From positions 76,049 to 140,048 of the forward strand of contig CAZSFQ010000002.1 of NCBI GenBank assembly GCA_964606165.1: a stretch of 64,000 nucleotides of DNA. Direction: 5' to 3'. Positions 43,698 to 51,915 of the stretch are shown in pieces (the stretch's first letter is position 1; each line of letters begins with the position of its first letter). This DNA comes from UBA4923 sp964606165 (GTDB taxonomy: Bacteria; Bacillota; Clostridia; Saccharofermentanales; DTU023). The position numbers and the translations under genes are program-made. The notes under the pieces were generated by a model. The model did not search any database, was not told the origin of the DNA, and was given only the letters and a program-made list of their open reading frames with translations.

Positions 43698-45179
43698 ATG
43701 CGTTTTGATCTGATGGAGACAACAATCGCCCGGGTTCACCGGGCCATGCTGGCCGGGGAGCTGACCTGCCGTGAACTGGCAGCGGCCTGTCTGGACCGCA
43801 TCCAGGCCTTTGACCGCCAGGGGCCGGCCCTCAAGGCTGTCATCGCGGTCAACCCGCGTGCCCTGGAAGAAGCCGAAAGATTGGACGGCGTGCTGGCGGA
43901 AAAAGGGGAGCTTTGCGGCCCCCTCCACGGGATCCCGGTCCTGCTGAAAGACAATATCAATACCTGCGATATGGCGACGACAGCCGGCTCCAGGTCCCTG
44001 GAAGGCTACATCCCCGATGAGGACGCCTTCATCACAAAAAGGCTGCGGGCCGCTGGCGCCCTGATCCTGGCCAAGACCAATCTTCATGAATTCGCTATCT
44101 GGGGCGAGACCATCAGCTCCATCCTGGGGCAGACGGTCAACCCCTATGACCTGACCCGGACGCCGGGAGGGTCCTCAGGCGGCACAGGGGCCGCGATCGC
44201 CTGCAACTTCGGAATAATCGGCCTGGGGACCGACACCATCAACTCCATCCGCAGCCCCGCGTCCGCCTGCAACCTGGCGGGGATCCGGCCCACGATCGGC
44301 CTGGTCAGCCGGTCGGGAATCGTGCCCTACAGCCTGACCCAGGACACGGCCGGCCCCATCTGCCGGACGGTGGAGGATTGTGTCCGGACCCTGGATGTCA
44401 TCCGCGGCTATGACCCGGATGACCCGGCGACAGCCTGGAGCGCCGGGCGCTACCCTCCAAGTTACCTGCCCTTCCTGAAAAAGGAGGGTCTGGCCGGCAA
44501 GCGGCTGGGCATCCTGCGAAGCTTTTTTGGCAAGGCCGCCATCAATCAGCTGGTCAACCAGGTCATGGAGGGGGCCTTGGATCTCCTTGAAGCAGGCGGC
44601 GCCGTCCTGATCGATATCCAGGACCCGCTCGACTCCGACTGGATGATCCGTGAAGTCAGTGTCCACCTGGACGATTTTCGCGCCCACCTCGACGCTTACC
44701 TGGCCGGGCTGCGTCCTGACGCCCCCGTTCATTCAGTCGGGGAGATTATCGAAAGCGGCCTTTACCACCCGGGCATTGGGGAGAACTTGAAGACGGCCAT
44801 GAATCTGGAAGTCGGGACCCCCCGCTACAACCAAAAGCGGCTCCGCCAGTTGGCCCTCGCGGGCCAGATCATTAAGATCATGGCCGACCTGGATCTGGAC
44901 GCCCTGATCTATCCCCACCAGCAACAGCTGGTCTGTAAGATCGGAGAGGGGCAAAAGCAGCGCAACGGGGTTCTCTGTTCGGCAACCGGTTTTCCCGCCA
45001 TCGCCGTGCCCGCTGGCATGGCACCCGACCCCCGCGCGCCCCTGGGCGTCCCGGTCGGTCTGGAGATCAGCGGCCGGCCCTACAGCGAACCGATCCTTAT
45101 CGAGATCGCCTACGGCTTTGAGCAGCTGGCGGCTGTCCGTCAGCCGCCCGAATCCTGCCCGCCCCTGCCGGTTTCCTGA
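43698..45179 (+). CDS. Amidase-signature enzyme of the decarboxylase operon
   Basis: A 493-residue amidase-signature hydrolase. The catalytic triad is Lys84 (VLLKDNINT), cis-Ser159 (GGSSGG) and Ser183 (TINSI), with 24 residues between the serines. It differs from the amidase at 2991 by lacking the long insertion before GGSS. It starts 10 bases after the pump gene and is likely in the same transcript. Malonamidase E2 and ureidomalonase-type activities belong to or resemble this superfamily, so release of malonate from a malonyl amide is a reasonable guess. Its last 40 bases overlap the convergent LysR gene. Confidence 0.85.
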   Translation: MRFDLMETTIARVHRAMLAGELTCRELAAACLDRIQAFDRQGPALKAVIAVNPRALEEAERLDGVLAEKGELCGPLHGIPVLLKDNINTCDMATTAGSRSLEGYIPDEDAFITKRLRAAGALILAKTNLHEFAIWGETISSILGQTVNPYDLTRTPGGSSGGTGAAIACNFGIIGLGTDTINSIRSPASACNLAGIRPTIGLVSRSGIVPYSLTQDTAGPICRTVEDCVRTLDVIRGYDPDDPATAWSAGRYPPSYLPFLKKEGLAGKRLGILRSFFGKAAINQLVNQVMEGALDLLEAGGAVLIDIQDPLDSDWMIREVSVHLDDFRAHLDAYLAGLRPDAPVHSVGEIIESGLYHPGIGENLKTAMNLEVGTPRYNQKRLRQLALAGQIIKIMADLDLDALIYPHQQQLVCKIGEGQKQRNGVLCSATGFPAIAVPAGMAPDPRAPLGVPVGLEISGRPYSEPILIEIAYGFEQLAAVRQPPESCPPLPVS

Positions 45180-46048
45180 CGGAAGTAGCCGATCAGAAAA
45201 TCCCGGAAACGCTTTTCATAGCGGTTGAGGCCCCGTCCGCCGTCGGTGGCCAGATTGATGAAGCGCCGGCAGGGGGGATTCGTGATGGAGAGAAGCTTGA
45301 CCTTGACATCACCCTCTGTTTCCGCGGGCCAGGTCAGGGCCGGGATGAAGGCGACGCCGTGGCCGGAGCTGACGTAGCGCATGACGGTCGATGTATTGTC
45401 AGTTTCAAAGATGACATTGGGTTCGAAGCCGGCCAGTTTGCAGTAGTAGTCGGTGATTTGACGCAGGCCCCGGGTCTTGAAAAGGCTGACGAAACCCATG
45501 CCGCTCACCTGGGCCAGGGCGATCTGATCCAGCTGGCCAAAGGGGCCGTCCGGCTGGACGGCCAGCTTGATTTCCTCCTCTGCCAGGACCAGGGAGCCTG
45601 CCCGGTCCGGCCGCTCGCGGGAGGAATAAAGGCGCAGGGGGTAGTCCTGGGGATCCCTGTCCTGGGGCGCGTCCTGGTGGAGTACGCGAAATTTGGCGTC
45701 TTGGTACTCCTGGGCAAAAGAGGTACAGATGGAAGGGAAGAGGCGGGAAGCGGCTTCCACTACGATGGAGATGGTGGTTTCCTCCTGTTGTTTCCTCTTT
45801 TGCAGGGCCGATTCCAGGTTGGCCGTGAGCCGGAGGATCTGGCGGGCATAGTCGTAGACCAGGCGGCCGTTTTCGTTCAGCCGGATCCCCTTGCCGGTCC
45901 GGACCAGGAGCTGGAGTCCCAATTCCTTTTCCAGGGCGCGCACGGCCCGGGTCACCGCGGGCTGGGGGATGCCCAGGTGGGCACTGGCGCGGGTGATGCT
46001 GCCGAACTCAGCTACATGCCGAAAGAGATTGAGCTGGTGAAAAGTCAT
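45140..46048 (-). CDS. LysR-family transcriptional regulator
   Basis: A 302-residue LysR regulator. The N-terminal helix-turn-helix (FRHVAEFGSITRASAHLGIPQPAVTRAVRALEKELG, residues about 9-43) is followed by a periplasmic-binding-like effector domain. It is convergent with the decarboxylase-amidase genes and divergent from birA. I start it at the ATG at 46048, which aligns the helix-turn-helix with relatives; an in-frame start 60 bases upstream would overlap its promoter. The effector may be the acid or amide used by the operon, by inference. Confidence 0.9.
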   Translation of the reverse strand: MTFHQLNLFRHVAEFGSITRASAHLGIPQPAVTRAVRALEKELGLQLLVRTGKGIRLNENGRLVYDYARQILRLTANLESALQKRKQQEETTISIVVEAASRLFPSICTSFAQEYQDAKFRVLHQDAPQDRDPQDYPLRLYSSRERPDRAGSLVLAEEEIKLAVQPDGPFGQLDQIALAQVSGMGFVSLFKTRGLRQITDYYCKLAGFEPNVIFETDNTSTVMRYVSSGHGVAFIPALTWPAETEGDVKVKLLSITNPPCRRFINLATDGGRGLNRYEKRFRDFLIGYFRQETGRGGQDSGG

Positions 46049-46079
46049 GGCCGGCCCCCTTGTCCCTGGTTTTCTAAGG

Positions 46080-46108
46080 ATACTATAAAGAGGCTGCCGG
46101 GTCGTCAA
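46080..46108 (-). promoter_or_regulatory. Promoter of the lysR gene
   Basis: On the minus strand TTGACG (46108-46103) and TAGTAT lie 17 bases apart, with TATAGT at 15 bases as an alternative -10 box. The -35 box is inside one arm of the 46104-46129 palindrome. Confidence 0.55.
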
Positions 46109-46129
46109 CTATATTAATTTGCAGTTGAC
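46104..46129. promoter_or_regulatory. Palindromic operator between lysR and birA
   Basis: GTCAACT (46104-46110) and AGTTGAC (46123-46129) are perfect inverted arms with a 12-base AT-rich spacer. Each arm carries the -35 region of one of the two divergent promoters. The core GTCAAC-N14-GTTGAC resembles BirA operators (GTTAAC or GTAAAC arms separated by about 15 bases), but a LysR site cannot be excluded. Confidence 0.65.
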
Positions 46130-46153
46130 ATTCCGGGATCAACTTTCCATAAT
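46125..46153 (+). promoter_or_regulatory. Promoter of birA-bioY
   Basis: TTGACA (46125-46130) and CATAAT (46148-46153) are 17 bases apart, 28 bases before the birA start. The -35 box overlaps the right arm of the palindrome, so a bound regulator would block it. Confidence 0.65.
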
Positions 46154-46180
46154 GACCGGGAAGCGGACGGAGGATCAAGC

Positions 46181-47128
46181 ATGCGTACAGCGGCCGGTGT
46201 ACTGAAAATCCTGAGGGAAAAACAAGGCCAGGTATCGGGCGCCAGGATGGCGTCCCGGCTGGGCCTGACCCGGGCCGCCGTCTGGAAGGCCGTCCAATTG
46301 CTGCGCCAGGAGGGCTACGTGATCGAGGGCGTTTCAAACCGGGGCTATACCCTGGCCGGCGAAACGGACCGGCTCTCCGCTTCAGGCATCGAGAGCCGGC
46401 TTTCCGGCCTGTGGAGGGGGACGGCTGTCCAGGTCTACCAAGAGCTGACCTCGACCAACACCCTGGCCCGGCAGAGGGCCGGCGAGAAAAGGCAGCTGCT
46501 CATTGCCGCCGACTCGCAGACCGCGGGCCGGGGCAGGAGGGGCCGGGATTTCTATTCACCCCCGGACGCCGGCCTGTACTTCTCGCTTGCCATGGATTGG
46601 GGGAGGGAGGAGCCGCCCGTCTTAGTGACCACCATGGCGGCTGTCGCGGCCGCCCTGGTCCTGGAGCGTGAATTCGGCGTGGCTGTTGGGATCAAGTGGG
46701 TCAACGATCTTTATTTGCAGGACAGGAAGATCTGCGGCATCCTGACGGAAGCGGTTACCAGCCTGGAGTCAGGACTGACGGCCTCCCTGGTGACAGGCAT
46801 CGGCATCAACCTCACGGAGCCGGAAGGCGGCTATCCTGAATCCATCCGCCGGACCGCGGGGGCCCTGGCCGGGCAGGGAACCAGGATCGACAGGAACCGC
46901 CTCATCGCCCTGATCGCCAATGACCTGGGCAGCCTGATTGAGCGGCTGCCGGACCGGGGCTACCTGGACCGCTACCGGGAGCGCTGCTTTATTCTGGGCC
47001 GCAAGGTCAGGCTGGATACAGGCCAAACCATTATTCCCCACGCCATCTCGGATGAGGGGGCTTTGCTTTACCGGGACGGAAATGAAATCCGGTCCCTTCA
47101 GACGGGCGAGGTCTCCATCCTCTTATGA
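46181..47128 (+). CDS. birA: Biotin operon repressor / biotin-protein ligase
   Basis: A 315-residue class II BirA. The N-terminal winged helix is at about 1-65 (GARMASRLGLTRAAVWKAVQLL), the ligase core has GRGRRGRDFYSP and KWVNDLY, and a C-terminal SH3-like cap ends the protein. It activates biotin to biotinyl-AMP, loads it on carrier proteins such as the one at 42132, and represses biotin genes when free biotin is plentiful. The start follows CGGAGG. Its stop overlaps bioY by 4 bases. Confidence 0.95.
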   Translation: MRTAAGVLKILREKQGQVSGARMASRLGLTRAAVWKAVQLLRQEGYVIEGVSNRGYTLAGETDRLSASGIESRLSGLWRGTAVQVYQELTSTNTLARQRAGEKRQLLIAADSQTAGRGRRGRDFYSPPDAGLYFSLAMDWGREEPPVLVTTMAAVAAALVLEREFGVAVGIKWVNDLYLQDRKICGILTEAVTSLESGLTASLVTGIGINLTEPEGGYPESIRRTAGALAGQGTRIDRNRLIALIANDLGSLIERLPDRGYLDRYRERCFILGRKVRLDTGQTIIPHAISDEGALLYRDGNEIRSLQTGEVSILL

Positions 47129-47628
47129 CAAGCCGTGCCATCACGCGGATCGCCCTCATGGCCCTTGCCACCCTGGTCGCCGGCCTGATCCGCCTCCCGG
47201 CAGGCCCCCTGCCCCTGACCCTTCAAAGCCTGGCTGTCCTTTTGACAGGGCTCTTGCTGCCCCCGTCAGGGGCTTTTTACGCCATGTCCCTCCACCTGGC
47301 TCTGAAATTCCTTTTGGGCGGCGCCGGCATTCTTCTTTCACCCTCCTTTGGCTTCGTCCTGGCCTTCATCCCCGCGGCCTGCCTGCTCGCCTGGCTGACA
47401 GGCCGGCGGGGGCTGTCCCCCCTGCACCTGGCGGCAGCCTCCCTGGTCCTTTACGCCGTCGGCCTGCCTTACATGGGGGCGGTTCTTTTCTATCTGGGCG
47501 ACACGAAGCGGATGGAGGTCTGGCTGCTGATCAAGACGGGCATGCTGATCTTCCTGCCCGGCGATTTTCTCAAAGCGGCCCTGGCCTTCACCATGGCGAA
47601 AAGAATCCGCCCCCATCTGGAAGCATAA
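47125..47628 (+). CDS. bioY: Biotin transporter substrate-specific component
   Basis: A 167-residue BioY, the biotin-binding membrane S component of an ECF transporter. It has about six hydrophobic segments, RLPAGPLPLTLQSLAVLLTG in the first third, and a FLPGDFLKAAL segment near the C-terminus with the conserved Asp and Lys. No ECF ATPase or EcfT gene is nearby, so it would use a shared energising module. It is translationally coupled to birA by ATGA. Confidence 0.92.
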   Translation: MTSRAITRIALMALATLVAGLIRLPAGPLPLTLQSLAVLLTGLLLPPSGAFYAMSLHLALKFLLGGAGILLSPSFGFVLAFIPAACLLAWLTGRRGLSPLHLAAASLVLYAVGLPYMGAVLFYLGDTKRMEVWLLIKTGMLIFLPGDFLKAALAFTMAKRIRPHLEA

Positions 47629-47658
47629 AAAAGATCCGCCCCGGGGAAGGGGCGGATC
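47627..47658 (-). terminator. Rho-independent terminator of the xdh operon
   Basis: GATCCGCCCC (47633-47642) pairs with GGGGCGGATC (47649-47658). On the minus strand the stem is followed by TTTTTT, so it ends the leftward xanthine dehydrogenase transcript. It may also slow rightward bioY transcription, though no plus-strand T tract follows. Confidence 0.8.
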
Positions 47659-47694
47659 CTGACGGCTTGGGTCCGGCCTGGCCGGCCGGTGCTT

Positions 47695-50106
47695 TTACTT
47701 GATGTCTTTTTTGCCGCTGGCGATGCCGAGTGCGACATTTTCAGGTGTCAGCGGCAGGTGATAGAAGTTGATGCCCAAAGCGTCGTAGAGGGCGTTGCCG
47801 ATGGCCGACGGGATGGAGATCATGGTGTGTTCCGCCACGCCCCGGGCGCCGTAGGGCCCGTTGAGCTGCGGGTTCTCGATGTAGATGGGGACCACCTCAA
47901 GCGGCATGTCCTTCATGGTGGGGATTTTGTTGTCGGTGAAGGAGGGGTTGAGGAGCACATTGTCATCGTTGAACTTGTAGCCCTCCAAAATGGCCGAACC
48001 GATACCCTGCATGACGCCGCCGACGACCTGGCCGTATACCATGCGCTCGTTGATGACCTGTCCCAGGTCAAAGGCCGAGGCCACTTTCAGGACGGTAATG
48101 GCTCCTGATTCCACATCGACTTCGATGTCCACGGCGTGGGCGCCGAAGGTCCATGCCAGGGCAGGGTGTCCCTTGCCCGTCTCGGGATCCAGGTTGGTCA
48201 GCCCGTCCGCCATGCAGATGCCATGGGCGATCAGGGGACCGCCGATGCCGTTGCCGTCGGGGTAGGCATAACCCAGGGCCATATCCTTGTAGGCAACCCG
48301 CCGCTCGGGCCGGTGCTTGTTGTAGATGTAGCCGTCACCGTGTGTCAGGAATTCGGGGGCGCAGCGCAAGGCCTGGCCCGCGATATCCTTCATCTGGTCC
48401 AGCATCTTGCGGCTGGCCTGGATGGTGGCATTGCCGCCCATGAAGGTGTACTTGGAGGCCACCGTATTCCAGTCGTAGGGATTGGTCTCGGTGTTGGTTT
48501 CCTTGATGACCTCGATCATCTCGATGGGCAGATCCAGTTCCTGGGCGGCGATCTGGGCGATGGAGGTCAGGGCCCCCTGGCCGTAGTCGATGGCCCCGAT
48601 CATGATCTTGACATGGCCGTCGCCTGCCATCTGCATGATGACGGAAGTCGCCGTGTTGGGCGGCATGGCGGGTGCCTTCTGGATCATGGCGAAGCCCTTG
48701 CCGCGGATCTTGCCGGTCTTCCATTCGCGGGCGCGGTCCTCTTCGCTCTTGCGGCCCGTCCAGCCGATTTCCTTGACTACAGCCGACAGGCAGTCAGCCG
48801 GGCAGCCGGTGCTGCGGGTCATGCGCTCACCGGTGACCGTGGTCGCGCCGGGGCGCAGGATGTTCTTCATGCGGAACTCGTAAGGGTCGATGCCCAGCTT
48901 CTGGGACAGGATGTCCATCTGGCGCTCGACCGTCCACAGGGTTTCCAGGTGGCCGAAGCCGCGGTAGGCGGTGGAAAAGACCTTGTTGGTGTAAATGGTG
49001 TTGGACACGATGGATACATTGTCGACATCGTAGGGTCCGAGGCCGCCGTAGACGGCTGTCTTGCCCACATTGACCCCGTAGTCGGCGTAAGCGCCGCTGT
49101 CCCAGTCGTAGACGATGTCGGAGGCGACCATTTTGCCGTCCTTGCTGACACCGGTCTTGATCCTGCCCCGCATGCCGGCCCGTGTAGGCAGGTAGTTGAA
49201 CTCCTGTTCACGGGTCATGCGAAGTTTGACGGGGGCGCCGCCGCTGGCCCGCGAAAGCAGGGTGACCAGGGGCTCCAGATGGATGCCGGCCTTGCCGCCA
49301 AAGGCGCCGCCGACAAAGGGGATATGAACCTCAATGTCGGATTCCTTGACGCCGAAGCTGAAAGCCATGAGCTGGCGCAGGGCAAAGGGCGACTGGGCCG
49401 AGGACCAGATCCGGATGCGGTTGGAGAAGGGGTCGGCCTCGACGATTGAAACGTGGGTCTCAAGCGGGACGTGGGCGACCGCCGGCAGGGTGAACTCGTT
49501 TTCGACGACCAGATCGGCCCCTTCAAGGCCTTTTTTGGGGTCGCCTTTCAGGCTCTTGTTGAGGCTGGCGATGTTCGATTCCGGCTGGGGGAAGAAGACG
49601 CCTTCGACGTGTTTGATCTCGGCGATGTTCTCATGGACCAGGATTTTTGCCTCCAGGGCGTCGTCCAGGTTTCGGACGGGCTCGAGGACCTCGTACTCGA
49701 CCTGGATCAGGGAGACGGCTTTTTCGGCGATGGCTTCCGTGGTCGCGGCGACCGCGGCCACCACCTCGCCCTGATAGCGGGTCTCGCCCTTGGCCATGGC
49801 CAGTTTGTCCTGCATGTACAGGCCGACCAGAATATCGGTGTCCTCACCCGTGATCACCGCCTTGACGCCGACCAGGGCCTTGGCCCTGCTGGTGTCGATG
49901 GAGACGATCCGCGCCCTGGCGTGAGGGGAGTGCAGGGTCTTGGCATGGAGCATGCCGGGTCTTTCCAGGTCAAAGGCGTAGCGCGCCTGGCCTGTCACTT
50001 TCTCAACAGCATCCTTGCGGACATAGGGCTGACCCACATGCTTGTAGGAAGACTGGTAGTCGCCGTGTGCCTGATAGGTGCAATTTTCTAATTCAGAATG
50101 AGTCAT
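47695..50106 (-). CDS. xdhA: Xanthine-dehydrogenase-family molybdopterin-binding subunit
   Basis: An 803-residue large subunit of the molybdenum hydroxylase family. It has GQARYAFDLERPGMLHAK at the N-terminal domain, GGAFGGKAG for pterin contact, YRGFGHLE with the substrate-side Arg, and a VAEH segment holding the catalytic Glu where xanthine dehydrogenases usually have VGEP or IGEP. It hydroxylates a heterocycle such as hypoxanthine or xanthine using water. It is the last of three overlapping genes and starts with ATGA overlap. The exact substrate is not fixed. Confidence 0.88.
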   Translation of the reverse strand: MTHSELENCTYQAHGDYQSSYKHVGQPYVRKDAVEKVTGQARYAFDLERPGMLHAKTLHSPHARARIVSIDTSRAKALVGVKAVITGEDTDILVGLYMQDKLAMAKGETRYQGEVVAAVAATTEAIAEKAVSLIQVEYEVLEPVRNLDDALEAKILVHENIAEIKHVEGVFFPQPESNIASLNKSLKGDPKKGLEGADLVVENEFTLPAVAHVPLETHVSIVEADPFSNRIRIWSSAQSPFALRQLMAFSFGVKESDIEVHIPFVGGAFGGKAGIHLEPLVTLLSRASGGAPVKLRMTREQEFNYLPTRAGMRGRIKTGVSKDGKMVASDIVYDWDSGAYADYGVNVGKTAVYGGLGPYDVDNVSIVSNTIYTNKVFSTAYRGFGHLETLWTVERQMDILSQKLGIDPYEFRMKNILRPGATTVTGERMTRSTGCPADCLSAVVKEIGWTGRKSEEDRAREWKTGKIRGKGFAMIQKAPAMPPNTATSVIMQMAGDGHVKIMIGAIDYGQGALTSIAQIAAQELDLPIEMIEVIKETNTETNPYDWNTVASKYTFMGGNATIQASRKMLDQMKDIAGQALRCAPEFLTHGDGYIYNKHRPERRVAYKDMALGYAYPDGNGIGGPLIAHGICMADGLTNLDPETGKGHPALAWTFGAHAVDIEVDVESGAITVLKVASAFDLGQVINERMVYGQVVGGVMQGIGSAILEGYKFNDDNVLLNPSFTDNKIPTMKDMPLEVVPIYIENPQLNGPYGARGVAEHTMISIPSAIGNALYDALGINFYHLPLTPENVALGIASGKKDIK

Positions 50107-50651
50107 GAACCTTTCAACTCCTCTCTCTCGCGTTTTGCAGCGCGTTTGACTGCGTTGAAAATCTGCTGGTAGCCGGTGCAGCGGCAGAGGTTGCCCCCCA
50201 TGCCTTCCATGATCTCCTCATCGGAGGGGTCGGGCAGGCGGTCGAGCAGGGCACGGGCCGACATCAGCATGCCGGGTGTGCAGAAGCCGCATTGAAGGGC
50301 GTCCTCGAAGACAAATTCCTGCTGGAGGATGCTGAGCTCACCGTCCCTGGCCAGGCCTTCAACGGTCAGGACCTCGCCGCCCTGGGCTTCAACTGCCAGA
50401 ACCAGGCAGGAATTGACAGCCTGGCCGTTGAGGATAACGGTACAGGCACCACATTCGCCCTCACCGCAGGCCTCCTTGGCCCCAAACAGCTTCAGTTTGT
50501 CGCGCAGGAAGTGAAGGAGCAGCATGGTGGGATCGATCTCCTCCACCACAGCCTCCCCGTTGACGCGCAAGCTTAGGATCACGCGTCTTTTCTGTGACTC
50601 GACATGGGCTGATTCCATGGCGCAAATATCTTTATCGTCATGTGTGGTCAT
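50103..50651 (-). CDS. xdhC: Xanthine-dehydrogenase-family 2Fe-2S subunit
   Basis: A 182-residue electron transfer subunit with two 2Fe-2S clusters. The plant-type ferredoxin motif is ACGEGECGACTV near residue 61. The second is CGFCTPGM and CRCTG in the C-terminal half. An N-terminal tail of about 22 residues precedes the first beta strand. It passes electrons from the molybdenum centre to the FAD subunit. The start has AAGGAGG upstream. Confidence 0.95.
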   Translation of the reverse strand: MTTHDDKDICAMESAHVESQKRRVILSLRVNGEAVVEEIDPTMLLLHFLRDKLKLFGAKEACGEGECGACTVILNGQAVNSCLVLAVEAQGGEVLTVEGLARDGELSILQQEFVFEDALQCGFCTPGMLMSARALLDRLPDPSDEEIMEGMGGNLCRCTGYQQIFNAVKRAAKREREELKGS

Positions 50652-50654
50652 GCT

Positions 50655-51506
50655 CTATGCCTCCTTATCCATCATTTGTTTCATGCAGCGCGTGAAGAGC
50701 ACGCCTGCCATATGCAGCCGGTACTCCTTGGATGAGCGCACGTCGGAAATGGGTTTGATGTGCTGCTTGATCTCTTCCGCGGCCCAGCGGATTGATTCCT
50801 CGTTCAGTCCCTTGGCGTTGAGCTGGTCTTCCAGGGCCGAGAGACGAAGCGGCGTGATGGCGACGGCATTGATGCCGACCGCGGCTTTCCCGCTGCCGTC
50901 GATACGGCAGGCGACGCCGACGGTGGAAAGGTCGTGGCCCTTCAAGCGTGTCTGGCGCAGGTAGGCGCTCTTGTCATTGGGGCCCGGGTCGGGCAGGAAG
51001 ACTGAGACGACCAGTTCGTTTTTGGCCAGCTGGGTCTTTTTGACTCCGGTGAAGAAATCCTTCAGGGCCACAGTGCGTTCTCCGGCCGAACTCGCGATCT
51101 TGACGGACGCGCCATAGACCAGAAGCGACGGCGGCAGGTCGGCACCGGGCGACGCGTTGCAAAGATTGCCCACCAGGGTCGCGCGGTTTCGAAGCTGATA
51201 GGACGCCAGAACCGACGCCGCGTCGTGGAGCGCCTTGTAGCGGGTCTTGACCAGATCCGAATCGATGAGCTGGTTGACGACGACATTGGCGCCGATCTCC
51301 AATCCCTTGCCTTCTTCAAAGTGGAAGACGTCCAGTTCGGGGATGGCTTTGATGTCGACGATATGCCTGGCATCAATCAGATTGTGGCGCAGACTGATCA
51401 GAAGATCGGTCCCGCCCGCCAGGATGTAGGTGTCTTCGTCACGTGACAGCGCATCCAGGGCTTGGTCCAGTACAAGTGGTTTGACATAATCAAATTGACT
51501 TAGCAC
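50655..51506 (-). CDS. xdhB: Xanthine-dehydrogenase-family FAD-binding subunit
   Basis: A 283-residue FAD subunit. The flavin motif LAGGTDLLISLR is near residue 30 and a second, NLCNASPGADLPP, is near 113. It reoxidises the iron-sulfur clusters with NAD+ or another acceptor. It is the first gene of the leftward xdh operon and starts at a GTG with AGGAGG upstream. The next subunit follows after 3 bases. Confidence 0.94.
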   Translation of the reverse strand: MLSQFDYVKPLVLDQALDALSRDEDTYILAGGTDLLISLRHNLIDARHIVDIKAIPELDVFHFEEGKGLEIGANVVVNQLIDSDLVKTRYKALHDAASVLASYQLRNRATLVGNLCNASPGADLPPSLLVYGASVKIASSAGERTVALKDFFTGVKKTQLAKNELVVSVFLPDPGPNDKSAYLRQTRLKGHDLSTVGVACRIDGSGKAAVGINAVAITPLRLSALEDQLNAKGLNEESIRWAAEEIKQHIKPISDVRSSKEYRLHMAGVLFTRCMKQMMDKEA

Positions 51507-51915
51507 GGATAACCTCCTTTTATTGAGCGATTTTTTTCCGCATTAAAACCTTTATCCCTGCGGCATGGCAGAAACCATTGTGCAGAATAACTTAATTTTA
51601 CCATGATAGGCAGGGAAACACGTTGTGTCTGCACACAAAATCTGGCAGAGTGCCGGGCTGGAATTAGCAATACTATACAATGATTAAGGGCAGACCAGCC
51701 AAATCCTCCCTTCTCCCCGAAAGGCAGGGGGCAAGCGGTATAAAGAAAAGGGCCGCTTTTGTACTTACTGTTCAATTGCGTCAGGGCAGGGGACAGGCAG
51801 ACTTATCAAAAGACGACAGTATTAATCCGAATACCCAGATTGTTTCTGTTATGAGAAACTAAATCAAGAGCCTTCGATCTTGTGTAAAATGTTAGATGAA
51901 AGGGACAGGCAGATC
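51507..51915. other. Divergent control region between xdh and pucR
   Basis: These 409 bases separate two divergent transcription units. They contain the xdhB ribosome binding site, a perfect palindrome at 51623-51638, and a TACTATACAAT element at 51671-51681 usable as a -10 box. No gene and no convincing -35 box were found. Confidence 0.6.
51623..51638. promoter_or_regulatory. Palindromic candidate operator for PucR
   Basis: TTGTGT-CTGC-ACACAA is a perfect inverted repeat of 6-base arms with a 4-base centre, midway between xdh and pucR. It does not match the Bacillus subtilis PucR box that I recall, so the assignment rests on position and symmetry. Confidence 0.5.

Noticed and set aside
47990..49449. 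Long plus-strand frames up to 437 residues
   Set aside because: They are antisense to xdhA and composed of biased residues; the xdhA frame carries all family motifs.
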